A stretch of DNA of 64,000 nucleotides, from the NCBI RefSeq assembly GCF_014066305.1, contig NW_023501104.1, forward strand, positions 1 through 64,000, read 5' to 3'. Below are positions 21,365-33,313 of the stretch, one piece after another. The translations under genes and the position numbers were made by a program. Below the pieces are notes generated by a model, which had not been told where the DNA came from, searched no databases, and was given only the letters and a program-made list of their open reading frames with translations. Numbering within the stretch: the stretch's first letter is position 1; each line of letters begins with the position of its first letter. Source of the DNA: Letharia columbiana. Taxonomy: Eukaryota > Ascomycota > Lecanoromycetes > Lecanorales > Parmeliaceae.

Positions 21365-23071
21365 ATGGAAAACTATAATCTCCAATCTTCAGAAGGCTCA
21401 AAAAGGCGTTCCCCGGCCTTTCTTGGCGAGGCTTCCTCGGACTCCGGCGATCCAAACCCACCCAAGCCGAAACAGCGTCGCCACCCTATCACAGATGTAC
21501 AGCGAAAGGATCTCCGTATACACCAACAAGCATTGATCCAGGAGAATGGCAAATGGACCACCAATCAGATGCTTGATTTCTTTTACGAGAAGTACCATAG
21601 GGTTCTCAATCAGTCCACGATATCGGAAAGCCTTTCCGATACATTCAAGCACCTCGATGAAGAAGACCGCCCTGTAAATCCTGACGCCAAGAGACAACGG
21701 ACATCTTACTGGCCGGATCTGGAAGCCGCTGTATTTGATTGGCATCAGCAAATGCTAAAGAAGAAAGTTACCGTTTCGAAAGAGACTCTCAGGGACATCG
21801 CCAACAAAATCTTCTATGAACTCCCCCAATACCGCAACGTCGAGCCCCCCAGATTTTCAGGGGGCTGGTTGGACAGCTACAAAGCTCGGTACCAAGTCAA
21901 AAGATACTATCGCAAAGGCAAGTCCGGTGCTCTAGATCAAGTAGGCGTAGAAGCGGAGCTCGAAGGTCTTCGTAAAGGTCTGAAGATCTACAAGTGCGAG
22001 GATATATACACCATGGACGAGACAGCTCTCTTCTGGAAGATGAGCCCGAACGATGATCTCACGAGCGAAAGCAAGGCTGGCGGCAAGCTGGAAAAAGCTC
22101 GGATCACCGTAGTTCTCGCCTGTAACGTCACGGGCACTCGAAAGCTCGCACCATGGTTCGTTGGGAAGGCTCAGACTCCGCGATGCTTCGACCGTTCTGG
22201 TGTTCGCGTGGAGAATTTTCCTACTGTCTGGCGATCCAATGGGAAGGCTTGGATGACGGGCGTAATATTCGAGGAATACCTGCGATGGTTCGACAGGCAA
22301 ATGGCTGGCCGGAAAGTGTGCCTTCTTGTTGATGAATTTTCTGCTCACGGGGCGGTCGTCCAGTTCCTACCTCGCGAATCTCCTGAAGGTCTTGCAAATA
22401 CTACAATCCTGGTTCTCCCTGCTAATGCCACCTCTACATTTCAACCTCTTAACCAGGGAATCACTCGATCATGGAAGGCCCACTACAGAAGAAGATGGCT
22501 GACAAACATGTGCAACAAGTACGATAAGAATAGGGATCCTATGAAGTCAATGAATGTACTGCAAGCTATGCGCTGGGGCATTGCCGCATGGGAGGACGAT
22601 GTCACACCGACTACAATCCAAAACTGCTGGGTCCAGTCAAATATACTGGGGCCCAAGTACGCTCCTCAGACTGAGGAGTGGAAAACTCTCGTCAATGAAG
22701 ATGATCAGATATTCAACAACGCCGTGGCTCAAATGGAGCAGCAGATCGAATATCTCTCACAGCAGCAACGTTTTAGATCCGCTATGAACATAGCCACGTT
22801 CATCGACCCCGTCGAAGAGATTGTAGATGACAACGACAACGATGACGATTTCTTCGAGTCGCTTGTGGAGTGTTACAGCACCGGTGGAGTTGAAAGGGAT
22901 CATGAGACTGACGAAGAAGATGTGACTGTAGCCCCCATCGAAGAAAAGGAGGCTTTGGCGCTACTGTCCCGTCTGCGGTTGTACGAGGAACAACAGATAG
23001 ACGGGGATGGGATAGTTATATCACGGCTCAATACGTATGAGAAGAAAATCTGGACACGGGCGATGACATAG
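21365..23071 (+). CDS. pogo/Tigger-type transposase, catalytically altered
   Basis: Uninterrupted 568-residue frame from the ATG at 21365 (only a TTG lies further upstream). Domains in order: an N-terminal psq-like helix-turn-helix (ITDVQRKDLRIHQQ to LNQSTISESLS), a CENP-B-type HTH (YWPDLEAAVFDWHQQM, then FSGGWLDSYKARYQVKRYY), and a DDE_1 nuclease core. The first Asp is seen in YTMDETALFWKM and the second in CLLVDEFSAHG, where Asn normally follows the Asp. The third region reads FQPLNQGITRSWKAHYRRRW where the family has PLDQGI, so the third catalytic residue is Asn. A C-terminal acidic tail follows. The ORF is intact and not AT-biased, unlike nearby RIP-mutated DNA. I did not find terminal inverted repeats. 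It could be a recent but dead copy or a domesticated DNA-binding protein. Confidence 0.9.
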   Translation: MENYNLQSSEGSKRRSPAFLGEASSDSGDPNPPKPKQRRHPITDVQRKDLRIHQQALIQENGKWTTNQMLDFFYEKYHRVLNQSTISESLSDTFKHLDEEDRPVNPDAKRQRTSYWPDLEAAVFDWHQQMLKKKVTVSKETLRDIANKIFYELPQYRNVEPPRFSGGWLDSYKARYQVKRYYRKGKSGALDQVGVEAELEGLRKGLKIYKCEDIYTMDETALFWKMSPNDDLTSESKAGGKLEKARITVVLACNVTGTRKLAPWFVGKAQTPRCFDRSGVRVENFPTVWRSNGKAWMTGVIFEEYLRWFDRQMAGRKVCLLVDEFSAHGAVVQFLPRESPEGLANTTILVLPANATSTFQPLNQGITRSWKAHYRRRWLTNMCNKYDKNRDPMKSMNVLQAMRWGIAAWEDDVTPTTIQNCWVQSNILGPKYAPQTEEWKTLVNEDDQIFNNAVAQMEQQIEYLSQQQRFRSAMNIATFIDPVEEIVDDNDNDDDFFESLVECYSTGGVERDHETDEEDVTVAPIEEKEALALLSRLRLYEEQQIDGDGIVISRLNTYEKKIWTRAMT

Positions 23072-23721
23072 AATGAAAGACATTTCGAACGGTAGGTCCG
23101 TTGTTGGCAACTACAACCGTAGCAATGGATCATGTCCGTTTCAAGTACTCTCACTGCTTCGAACGCTAGGGGTATTGGCTGGTATGGAAAGAAAGCTATG
23201 AGTAGAACAAGGTTATTCGGGACATGATTCAATAGATCTGTAACAGTAAGACTGTAATGTGTAAGAGGTTCCAGCCAAGGCAGGCAAAGAGGGGGCAAAC
23301 CATGCGGGCGAAAATTTCGCAGGTTTCAGCCACCTCACTGAGGTGGAAGGTGAATATGTCAAAACCAGACTCTTGAGCAAATTGCTTAGGGGGGGGAGGG
23401 GAAATATAATCCCGAGCGTTGCCTCCTTTCCGTAGTGACACACTTTCATCATCATCAATCAGAGACAAATCGACTTGGCCATCTTGAGAAACTCATGAAT
23501 GGTCTCACATCTTTTTGAACGGTCACGGGAACAGCTAAACGCGTTTGAACCGGCCCAACGCCAGGGCTAGCATATGTACTACCCCGGCGCTAAGAAAACC
23601 CCCCTTACCCATGAGGCGAAGACCTGGAGTGAGACTGTAGCTACATCCATGCGTGGGCGGATGGGGAGAACGCATTGGCTCTGGGAGAGACGAAGTCGAA
23701 TGAAGAGCCACATGCTGGTGT
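23072..23721. other. transposon flank, no gene seen
   Basis: 650 bp right of the transposase. Short frames only, and no inverted repeat matching the left flank was found by eye. Confidence 0.4.
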
Positions 23722-23812
23722 AGGAGAAAATAAGAAGCAGCGCAACACCATTGTACCAGCGCCATTAGGAATCGAACCTAATACGAACTCAATACCTCCA
23801 ATAACAGTAGGA
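23722..23812 (-). repeat. SINE-like repeat with B-box, copy 2
   Basis: Minus-strand copy of the repeat at 11768-11862. It carries the same perfect T-arm and B-box, the same TGGCGCTGGTACAATGGTGT tail and a similar CTTCTTATTTTCT block after it, with related sequence before it (GTTATTGGAGGTATTGAGTT). Similarity extends over roughly 90 bp. Confidence 0.7.
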
Positions 23813-25677
23813 CGAGTAGATATGCTGCTCCGCTATAGACACGTGTCTCCTGCGGCAAGTATCATGAGAGCCGCTAACCCCCAGAAAGGCGGCCGCTCGA
23901 AGTAGGAATCATGTTATCCCTTCGCTGACAAGGACGATCATGTAGGATTCGAGTGCCTTCCGAGACCGGAGCTTTGGAATCCCTTCCATGCATGACGTTT
24001 ACTACATTCTCCTTCTTTACGTAGAGACTGAGCGCGACGTCCTGAATACCGATAGGCAGTCTTCGAACTTCCATCGGCGGATGCATTGAGGATACTTATT
24101 CAGAAGTTACGTCCCCGCATACCGATAACGGCCCCCCCCCGACTTATCGACTGAGGAAGCGTGCTCTGTCCACGCAGCGGAATCCTCTGAAACGGAAGGA
24201 AGGAAGGAAGGAAGGAAGGAAGGACACTATCAACCTATCGGCTCGAAAGTCCCCTCGATCGCATCCTCCTCTCGTTTGATCCATCACCCTTCTACATCGA
24301 CCCAACCCCCCACTCAGCCCACCATCTCCACACGCCTCCGCCAAAGCATCCACGAACCCCGCGTCCGTGCCCTCCACACCCTCACCCGACCTCCCCACTC
24401 CCACCCCATCAACCCCGCCCGACCCCCCCAAAGAAGGAACCCGATGGCTATTCCCCCAGCCTCGCTCTCTTTGCTTTCCAACATCCAACCCCCCACAAAC
24501 CATCCCCTCATCCCGGATAAATCCCCCCAAAATCCGCTCTCTTGCCGGTCCGTTGCTTGTCGCACTGCGCGTTCGGCTCCCTCTGACGATCACGTCACGC
24601 TAAGTACTCACGTGACCATGCCCCCCCCCATCCCGCGTTTCTCATCGATCGACGGCCAAACGTCGGGCTGGTTGCCGTGGGTTTTTACGAAAGGGGGCGG
24701 CTTTGCGGTATCGGATGCATTTCGCGCACGCTGGTTTGTTGTCCGTTGACCTTCCGTGACTGAAGCGGATGGCGGCCGGGGCAGAGGAATTCGTGGTGGT
24801 GGTGGAGGGGGACTCGGCTGGTTTTGTTGATGGCGGTGGTTTGGTTGATGTGTGGCCGGTGGTGTCGTGTGCGGTTGCGGAGTTGGCTGAGGTGTTCGGG
24901 GTCAAGTTTATGAAGGGGAATTTTTTTTTGGTAGGTTGGATGTGGAGCATGACCGTGCGTTTAGTAGTTTGCTGGAAATTTTTCGGATCTCTTATTCATA
25001 GGAATGTTAGGTTCTTCCGACATTGCCCATTCAACAGCTTCTTGAGCATAGATTGCTCAGGCCAGGCGATCCCATGCCTTTCTCGTCTGCGCCGGCCCTT
25101 GTTCGTGGATGGCTGGGCTGAATATCTGGCTACGAAAGGTTCAGTATCGGTGATCGGAGATGTATCATCGCACATACAGGTTTTCGATTGCCGTCCTCGC
25201 CTCGCTCCTTTTCAGCCGTTGAAGCATTAGCTATCGAACCACACATACATATGCTAAGACTTTACCCACCAAAATCTGCAGTGCAGGGGATCAGAATTCC
25301 AACATAATACACGTTCAGCTTCTTACCATGCCATACTGAGCGATGTATCGATACCTGTGCAAGTTTTCTTTCCGTACTTTCAATCAGTAGCAACTAAGAA
25401 CATGCAGAAACTCCACTCGGCTCTCTAGCACGACTACTCGCTGACCGGGCTGGGAGCCTGGGAGAGATGTCACACAAGAGTCCGCTTCTTCACGGAGCGG
25501 GGAACGGAACACCAGCTACTACGAATTACCATAAAGAATTCAATAAGCCAGTTACATGACCCGCCAATACATCTCGCCCCTAGCTTCCATGCTCATGATC
25601 AATGTCAACCCCATCGTCTCCTCAAGAAACGCTGAGCGAATTTATTCGTCTGCCCTACTCGGTCCGTTTCAGACGCC
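23813..25677. other. low-complexity, gene-uncertain stretch
   Basis: A (GGAA)n microsatellite sits at about 24194-24224 and a C-run at 24133-24140. From 24240 to 24950 the plus strand is very C-rich, so all frames are open. The resulting Pro/Ser-rich peptides on plus and Gly/Trp-rich ones on minus are composition artefacts as far as I can tell. No gene is supported. Confidence 0.45.
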
Positions 25678-27201
25678 TCATCTGAGTCCGAAGTTTGGGC
25701 AAAAGAGCAACGTGAGAGCTCCAGCGACCCCATCACAGCGGGGGTCCTTGATTGGGGATTGTTCTGTGCTGGGCTGGAAGATAGAGTCGTGAATGCAGGT
25801 GGAGTGGTAGATACAGACATAAAAAGTAGAGCCAGGCGGGGTAGTGGAGGCAGGCTTCACATCGTACAGCGCTCCGAGTGCCACGGACATGGAGGGAGGA
25901 GTAGGCGCCGTGACGTCTATGTAAGCGGCTGTTGTGGACGAGATGGGACACGTGATGATGGTGGTGGAGGAGTGAGGGAGGATGGAACGACGAGGATGGG
26001 AGAAAAGGGGAACATCTTGCGTGTGTTGTAGGGATTGAAAAGGCGAGATGTGCATCAACGCATTCTTCCATGCCGCAGCAGGTAGAGGGAGGGCAATGAC
26101 GACCTGGCCTGGATGATCTCCCTCGCAATGAGGATGCATGCTTCCTAATCTCACCGTTGCACGCACCATCTTGCGCCCATAGCTCAATCCCGCAACCTAG
26201 CATGGTCCAGCAACCGACGACCTCTTCCATCTCAAGCACGGTAGCACAATGCCACCCCAATGAACCACGGCACCCCCTCAGCGAGCGTAATATCTCGCCC
26301 TGCTCCGTCGACGGTCTGCCCAGAGCATCTGGACCCCAGTCCCAGCATCCACCATCGCGTTCCCGAGATCCCTGCTCACGACCGCCCTGTCCATCAGCAT
26401 CTCTCCCCCGTTTCCTTTCCGATCCCTCGGGCTAAGCAGGACGGATTCCTCGTCGTCGAAAGGGGCATCCGCTGTGTGCCCAAAGCGCAGATTGACACCG
26501 CCGGGGCCGAAGTCCGGGCTGATGAGAGCCCCTCCGCCTTGCGTGAATGCCTCCCATTGTCGGTTGGATGGTGAGATGTGCATTGATCCGTCTTGAGTCA
26601 AGAGTGTATTCACTGTCTCTTCTTCGGCGACGGTGTGCTTGATCTGCAAGAATGTCAGCTAATAGCTCGCAGCGTGTTTCCGAGCCGCATACTGCGTCGT
26701 AGGCTTCTGCAATTTTATCCAGTAGTTGCTCATCCGAGCCGTCAAATCGATAGATCAGCTACCCAGTATCTTAGTCAGCAAGCTCATCCACCCGGATACA
26801 CAGCCAGGAGCCCCTACTCTGTAATTCTTTACCCATGCCTCCTCGGTCACTTTCTCATACAAACTACCCCAACCCAACGACCCATACTTCTCTGCTAGCG
26901 GTGGCACTGCCGCCTCTCTCTGTCTCGCTATCTGGAGGTTGTAGTCATGCTTCATGTTGAGATGCTTATCGAAGTTCTGGCGGTAGACGTATTTGGCGAA
27001 CGTTCCGTTGACAATAAAGGGGTATTGTGCTTTGGTGGCCAAGCTTAGCCAGGTCAGATACGTAGGGTCGAGTTCGAGAGATGGAGGCGCGGTTGCGGGC
27101 GCAGTGGTGATCGGGGCTGGCGATGATGACCCGCCCGAATTGTTTGGGTAGACTACTGAGACGTTCTCACGAAACGTGACTGATTTGCGCTTTGAGGCCA
27201 T
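25678..27201 (-). CDS. hypothetical protein, at least four exons
   Basis: I do not recognise this protein. Supported exons: 27201-26818 (starts MASKRKSVTFRENVSVVY, ends GSLYEKVTEEAWVKNYR), 26758-26693 (LIYRFDGSDEQLLDKIAEAY) and one from 26643 (IKHTVAEEETVNTLLTQDGS) to about 26300. All joins are phase 0 with GTAGGG and GTATGC donors and TAG/CAG acceptors. A last exon probably starts after the CTAG just right of 26194 and runs to the stop at 25678 (GQVVIALPLPAAAWKNALMH ... LLFCPNFGLR). The donor of the third intron is not settled. The N-terminus is basic, and there is no signal peptide or membrane segment. Function unknown. Confidence 0.55.
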
Positions 27202-28425
27202 GATGTGTAAAGATGTCCAAATCTTCGCAAATTTTTTGGAGGCGATTAGTGGATTGAGCGATGATGAGTGTTAAGTCTGGCAGAGGTTGATGGAAGGTGA
27301 GGCGTGGTACGAGAGGTCGAGGTTGTGGTGGAAAGTTCGGGGGCTTGGCATATTGTGTCGAAGGCGAATCACAGACGGTGATTAGCTACGGGAGACAAAT
27401 AAGCGCGCTGGCACGGTGGGAGATGTCAGTTGCCTGCCTTGTTTAATCATCGGTCCGGATACAGAACCCCAATGTCTTGCACTTTCCACAAACATTTGCC
27501 GCCTCAAAGGATTTACGCCAAGCTTCAAGGCAGAACATCGGATTTGCTGACTTCGAAACCGGCCAAGTCTCATGTATCCCATCCGTTCTGTCTCCTCTGC
27601 TAGCCCCAAATGCATTGCTCCTTTCAGCTCTGCCTTAGCCTCGAATTCTGTGTCAGCAGGTATGGCTATGATCTCGAATGATCAGTGCATCTGCCTCTGC
27701 TAAGCACTGAGCAACAGCACCTTCAAGTCTGCATTGGCACTAGGTAAGGATGCTTCGCCTACACTCGGTCATTAAAGCACGAAGTTGCCTTTTCAGCGGT
27801 CACCACGTACCTTAGACCCCCTAAGTACCCTTGGCCCAAAGGTCTGCGGTAACAGTCGATGGCGTTCCAAGCAAGTAATGAGGTTCGCGCTTCTCGTGGA
27901 GCGTTGCCATGTCTTCTTAGTGGTACTAATCTTGGCAACCTAACAGATTAGTGGGGCGTCCACATGGAACGTTTCTAAACCAGTAGCTGTGGATTTGAGA
28001 GCGCATGGCCTTGACATAAGCATTCTGAATGAATGGCGTTGTTTTTGCACCTTATTCTGGTTGGTTCCTGCATCAAGTCAGAGGTTATGAGGCTCCTGGG
28101 CTAGGTGAATGAAGGCTTTGGAGACGTTATAGGCCGTTCTGTGTTCTAATAAGCGCTCAGATTGTGGACTGGGTGGCATGGGACGGACAGAGCCCGTTGC
28201 AGAAAATTCATCCCATGTTGAATTCGTCAATCAAAGAGATATTTGGCAAAGCCTGGAGCAGATATAGTACAACGCATGGATCGGTCAACATTATCTGCCT
28301 ACTTCACAAGATAACGGAAGGCAGGGATTCTCTTTTTGCAACCGGAAGGGTCACACGGCGGCTGCGGTACCAGGTATAATACCATGTTTGACTCTACCTG
28401 GGCTGACGAAGTAAGCACACAATGC
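27202..28425. other. intergenic, no gene seen
   Basis: 1.2 kb between the start of the unknown minus-strand gene and the 3' end of the V-ATPase gene. No coherent frame, domain or RNA gene. Confidence 0.5.
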
Positions 28426-30658
28426 TTACTCATCTGTGACTGAAGCAAACTTCTCAGTCATGTTCTGAAGCAGCTCATCATACTGTGCACCCGTCAGTTT
28501 TGAAGCCTAGGGGAAGGGAAATGGCTCCTTTACCTTCTTCGAGATCTTCTCCTCGCCTTCTGACGGCACCTCAAATTTCATACTCCTCAGTTCGTTTTGA
28601 ATGCTGCTCGTAGATTCTCTCACTTTGGCCCAACTGTGACCCTGCGCAACTGCCTTCTGACTCTCATCATGGAAGCCCATGAAGGCCTTCATCATGTACT
28701 CTGTCTTCCACATCGGGCAAAACTGATCGTAGTCACTGTACCCGTTTTGTTGCAGGAAGTCGTCCTTGAGAAGACCAGCAACATCAAGGGTAATCTTGTC
28801 TGGATCACCCAATGCAGATTTACCCACCAATTGCACGACTTGGTCCAGATCTTCTGAGCTGGAGAGGAGTTCTCGGATGCGATCTCTCAGTTTGGGAAAC
28901 TCGGGATGGTCTTTCTCGTAATATTTGTCGAGGATGGTGGTGTACTTGCTGTAAGACTGAGAGGTGTTGATGGACGGGAAATGCTTTCGTTGGGCTAGCT
29001 TCTTGTCGAGACCCCAAAAGACCTGCACAATACCAAGCGTACTGCTTGTGACAGGATCCGAGAAATCACCGCCAGGAGGACTGACGGCGCCGACAATACT
29101 TACGCTACCCTTTCGTTCTGGGCTACCAAGGGCGTAGACTTGACCAGCCCGTTCGTAGAAAGAGGCCAGCTTGGCACCGAGGTAGGCAGGGAAACCCTGA
29201 TCTGCCGGCATCTCTCCGAGACGTCCTGAGATTTCGCGGAGCGCCTCTGCCCACCGGGAAGTTGAGTCTGCCATCATCGCGACGTTTTTGCCTTGGTCAC
29301 GGAAATACTCTGCGACAGTGATACCGGTGTAGATGGAGGCTTCTCGGGCAGCGACGGGCATGTTAGACGTGTTAGCAATGAGCGACGTGCGTTTCATGAT
29401 AGGTTCCTTGCGTCCGTTGATATCTATCGAGAGCTGAAGCGGCATATTAGCATAAGCCTCTTGAATGCGACAGTGAGGAGCATACTTCAGGGAAATCCAT
29501 CAGCACTTCCGCCATCTCATTTCCTCGTTCTCCGCACCCGACGTAGATGATGATATCGCTGTTAGAGAACTTCGACACAGACTGGCTGATGACAGTCTTC
29601 CCGCAGCCAAAGGCCCCAGGAATGCAGACTGTGCCCCCTTGAACACTGGGGAACAGTGCGTCCAGCACGCGCTGTCCGACGATGAAAGGCGAATCGGATG
29701 GGAGCTTCTCGCTGACAGGTCTGGGTACTCGAACAGGCCACGTGTGCATCATGGTGTAATCAGACTTCTTCCCATCAAATTCCAACTCAAGCACCTTCTC
29801 ATCCACGGTATAGCTTCCCTCTTCGGCAATGTGAGTGATTGTACCCCTCGCCCGCGGAGGCAGTAGGATTTTGTGGTCATCGAGAAGACTGTTTTCGTAG
29901 ACGCTACCAAAGATATCACCCCCAGTGATGTGGTCGCCCACTTTCTTGTCTCCTGGTGTAAAGTCCCACTTGCGGTCTCTGCTCAGGGAAGGCACGGCAA
30001 TGCCGCGAGGTATGTAAATGGAATCGGAGACTTCGGAGATCTGTTTAAGAGGGCGTTGAATTCCGTCGTATATAGTCTCCATCAATCCTGGGCCGAGCTC
30101 GACAGATAGAGGCTTGCCCGTCCGTACGACTGGGTCTCCCACCGTCACTCCAGCTGCATGATCACCAACTTAGCCCGCAGTCCTAGCTCCAGGTAACATG
30201 TTTTGTCCCTACCAGTTTCCTCATACACCTGGACGGTTGCTTTGTCGGCTTCGATTCGAATGACCTCCCCGACTAGGCTGTCGTGACCGACGCGGACCTT
30301 AACGGGAGGTAAGACCTTTTAAGCTTGATCTCAGTATTGGACATGCACATACCAGCTCGTACATAGCACATCCAATCATGTTTTCCGCGACAATGACAGG
30401 CCTAGGTATATCAGACCGTATCCTCGCTGTTTTTTCTTGTAGCCACATACCCAGAGACGGAGAAGATAGAGCCTGAGCGAGTCTACAATTAGCACTGTCC
30501 AGCTCTTGTTTGCCGAGCACTCAGCTCCATTGCAAGCGTACCATATTGCTCTTCACCAGCCTCCTGCCTTGATCTCTTCGAGTCTTTCTTTGACTGCCGT
30601 TTGCCTGATTAGTTGGGTCACACGAGGCAATGGAAGTTGTGGAGCTTACAGGCGCCAT
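28426..30658 (-). CDS. vma1: V-type ATPase catalytic subunit A
   Basis: Catalytic A subunit of the vacuolar proton pump (V1 sector), which hydrolyses ATP to acidify vacuoles and other organelles. My exon model is 30658-30650, 30593-30542, 30472-30451, 30401-30353, 30297-30213, 30153-29486, 29433-28534 and 28482-28426. It gives 613 residues, the normal intein-free length, and every junction restores family sequence: [83 protein letters not shown]. Walker A is GAFGCGKT. The P-loop is uninterrupted, so the VMA1 intein known from some yeasts is absent. The first coding exon is only 9 nt and the third 22 nt. It is divergent from the HAD gene, with about 650 bp of shared upstream DNA. Confidence 0.96.
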
Positions 30659-31309
30659 TGTGAAGGAGGCAGAGCTTTCAGACGAACGGTTGTGCTGGGG
30701 CTTCTGCTCTGGACTTGGTGGAGTGGACAATGATGGGGAGGAATGTAAAGATGGCAGGCCGTCGGCTCCTTCCTCGACCGGCTGCTTCCAAGAGACAGGA
30801 GATGATGAAGGCAAGGCCAGAGGGTGCTTGTTGACAAGGTCCCAGAGTGAATTACGAGCTTTCAATCGAGGTCGAAGACCAAGCATGCAATCGCAGGGTA
30901 ATTGGCTTAAAATAATGGAGCTTTGGTAGCCTAGCTTAGTCTAGGAGGTGCGGATTTTGGGCTGGTTTCAAGCATCTCAGCATCATCGATAAGGCCAAAA
31001 GCAAAAATCGCTAGACTAAGGCTTGCTTAATGCGTTTTGTGGGCAACCGTAGCTGCGAGATGCCCCTCGCCAAGATCCCCCGCCTGCATTGGCGAGTTTG
31101 GCGACATTGTCTACTTATTACGTACGAACGGTGCGATTCACCAGCAGAGCTGTTAAGAATGGCCCAATCCCACCAGATTGTTGAACGTATAAGTATAATG
31201 GGGAAGATACATCCCCCTTCAGAGATATTTTCCTCCATCGCCAGTCAACCACCAACATCGAGGACCCCAAAATCAAAGTCCCCAAGCACAACCCTTATAC
31301 GTCTTGAGA
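30659..31309. promoter_or_regulatory. shared divergent promoter region
   Basis: 650 bp between the divergent starts of the V-ATPase subunit A gene and the HAD hydrolase gene, so it must hold both promoters and 5' UTRs. I see no specific motif that I would name. Confidence 0.6.
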
Positions 31310-32294
31310 ATGAAGGTTCGCACGATAGACCCTAAAAGTCTGACTGACTTTAAACTGCTCGCCTTCGACTGCTTTGGCACATTGGTCGATTGGGAATGTG
31401 AGTGCGGCACCACAGTGCAGGACAGTCAGCAACTAAACAATGAGTGGATGAATAGCAGGAATTTATGATGAATTACACCCTCTGCTCGGCCGCCTACCAG
31501 CATCGAACCCCCTCAAAAAGGACCGTGTCTCACTTCTGAAACGCTTTGATGAGATCGAGGTTTCCATCTGCGCCTCCAAGCCCGACCTCAGATACCCTTC
31601 CCTCCTGTCAGAGGCTTACATCGGGCTTGCCGATGCCTTAGACCTTCCAGCTCCTACAAAGCCCGAAGCCGATGCCTTTGGCGCGTCGGTAGGCAAATGG
31701 CCCATCTTCCCAGATACAATAGAGGCGTTGAAGCAGCTCAAGAAACGCTACAAGCTGGTCATCCTCTCCAACGTGGACAAAAAGAGCTTTGCACAGGTCT
31801 TGAAAGGTGCCTTAGCCGGTATAGAGTTCGACGCAGTTTACGTGGCTGAGGACATTAGATCATACAAGCCTGACTTGAAGAATTTCCAGTACCTGATCAC
31901 GCATGCCCGAGATGAGTTGGGTGTTCAGATGGAGCAAATCCTGATGACGGCGAAAGGGTTGAAGTCAGATCATGTGCCGGCGATGAAGATGGGGATGACC
32001 AGTGCCGTAAGCGTCCTTTCCGAGTTGTCGATTTGTTTTTATCTCTTGCATACCCTTGGTCAATTATTCAGATATGGTTGAGGAGGAGAGATGTGAGTCT
32101 TGTTCCTCGAACATATCCTTAGACTTAAGATTTCACCTAAGAAGCAAACATCTAACTGCGATTTGGCTTAGTGGATATCAAGAGGTGAAGGAAATGATGA
32201 GTTGAAGGCAGTTGAAGGGAAAGTAGCCTTTACTTGGAGATTTGATACCATGGGAGAGATGGCTGCTGCCGCCGAGAGAGAATTTGGCAAATAG
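31310..32294 (+). CDS. HAD-superfamily hydrolase (haloacid dehalogenase type II-like)
   Basis: Predicted 260-residue HAD hydrolase. Exons 31310-31397, 31456-32006, 32072-32092 and 32172-32294 join in frame. Motif I is LLAFDCFGTLVDWE, with the nucleophilic Asp in DCFGTL; motif II is VILSNVD; the motif III Lys lies in RSYKPDL. The C-terminal KVAFTWRFDTMGEMAAAAE resembles fungal 2-haloacid dehalogenase-like proteins. The second intron-exon join (GAAT|CAGGAATT) gives WESGIYDELHPLL, a strong family match, and excludes a competing acceptor 3 nt downstream that would create a stop. The substrate is unknown; family members may be dehalogenases or phosphatases. The 21-nt third exon is short. Confidence 0.85.
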
Positions 32295-33313
32295 CTAGAG
32301 GGGTTTTCTGGGCGCCCGTAAACAATGAGGTCTGCATGGAGCGCCAGCCCCCACATCGTCCTCGATGAGACAGGCTCGACAGGTTGCCCATGGTTGTCCC
32401 TTGGCTTTCGCCCTCGAGTTCCTCATAATTATTTATGATCCCCAAAGCGCGCAACTGCAGGACTGGACTCAAAACGGGCTTTGCTTGCAGCGCTTGGCGA
32501 AGTTTGCCAAGAGCGTTGAACGTGGTCACTGGTCAGCAGATTAAGATATCATTGGAATAAAGCAGACTCTGCCGCTATCAGACATGGGACAGAAATAAGT
32601 AGTTACCTACCTACCACCTTCTCATCTCCATAAATCGTGCCAAAAGCTCGGCATTTGGGTGGCTCGGTGCTTGCTATTGAGAGTATAAGTTGCATAGCGA
32701 ACTCTCCAGACCTACTCGTAGGTATTGATATCTAAAATACAGTAGACAATGCATTAACGACTTGCTCTATTTTTCTATTTCTTATCATGCGTGACCGTAA
32801 ATGGAACATCTGATGTGAGGTTCTGACGTACTTTACCCTCATCTGATTGGTGGATTTTCCGTGAATGCCTGGGTCGGCATAACACGCGGCGGTTCTTAGG
32901 CTTCATCCAGATCTGTAACAAATGATCACCACCACACTTTACACCCCTCACATACTAAAGGCTCCACGCATAAAACAAGGCACGAGCTGCTGAATTTCAA
33001 CCTTGAACCTTTCTACCCACCTCCAACATCCGCCAAGGCTTGCAAGTCTCCGTCTGCTTGCGTTCGAGCGGCAGCTCACTCTTAGTTTTTAGGAAACCTA
33101 CCCCTCCGCCTACCTCTCCAGGGCCCCTCGACAACCCCCTGCAGGCAGTCACGACTTTGGCTGGACTCTACGCTCGAAAGAGTTTTTTGAACAAGTTCCT
33201 TTGCTTAATAAAGCGTGGGACACTGGAGGATTAGGCTACCGGACGGTTCCAAAGCAATTGAGACATCTTGGGGCAATCCTCGTGTGCAAGACTTTGGGAG
33301 CTCTGAGTTCTGA
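32295..33313. other. intergenic, GID7-like gene upstream
   Basis: About 1 kb without a coherent frame. From 33000 onward it is pyrimidine-rich, like a fungal 5' UTR or promoter, and lacks any ATG from about 33000 to 33751. Confidence 0.5.

Noticed and set aside
24240..24950. Long overlapping frames on both strands
   Set aside because: All frames are open because of extreme C-richness; no domain and no consistent splice pattern.
29560..29620. Intein at the VMA1 P-loop
   Set aside because: [17 protein letters not shown] is continuous, so no insertion is present.
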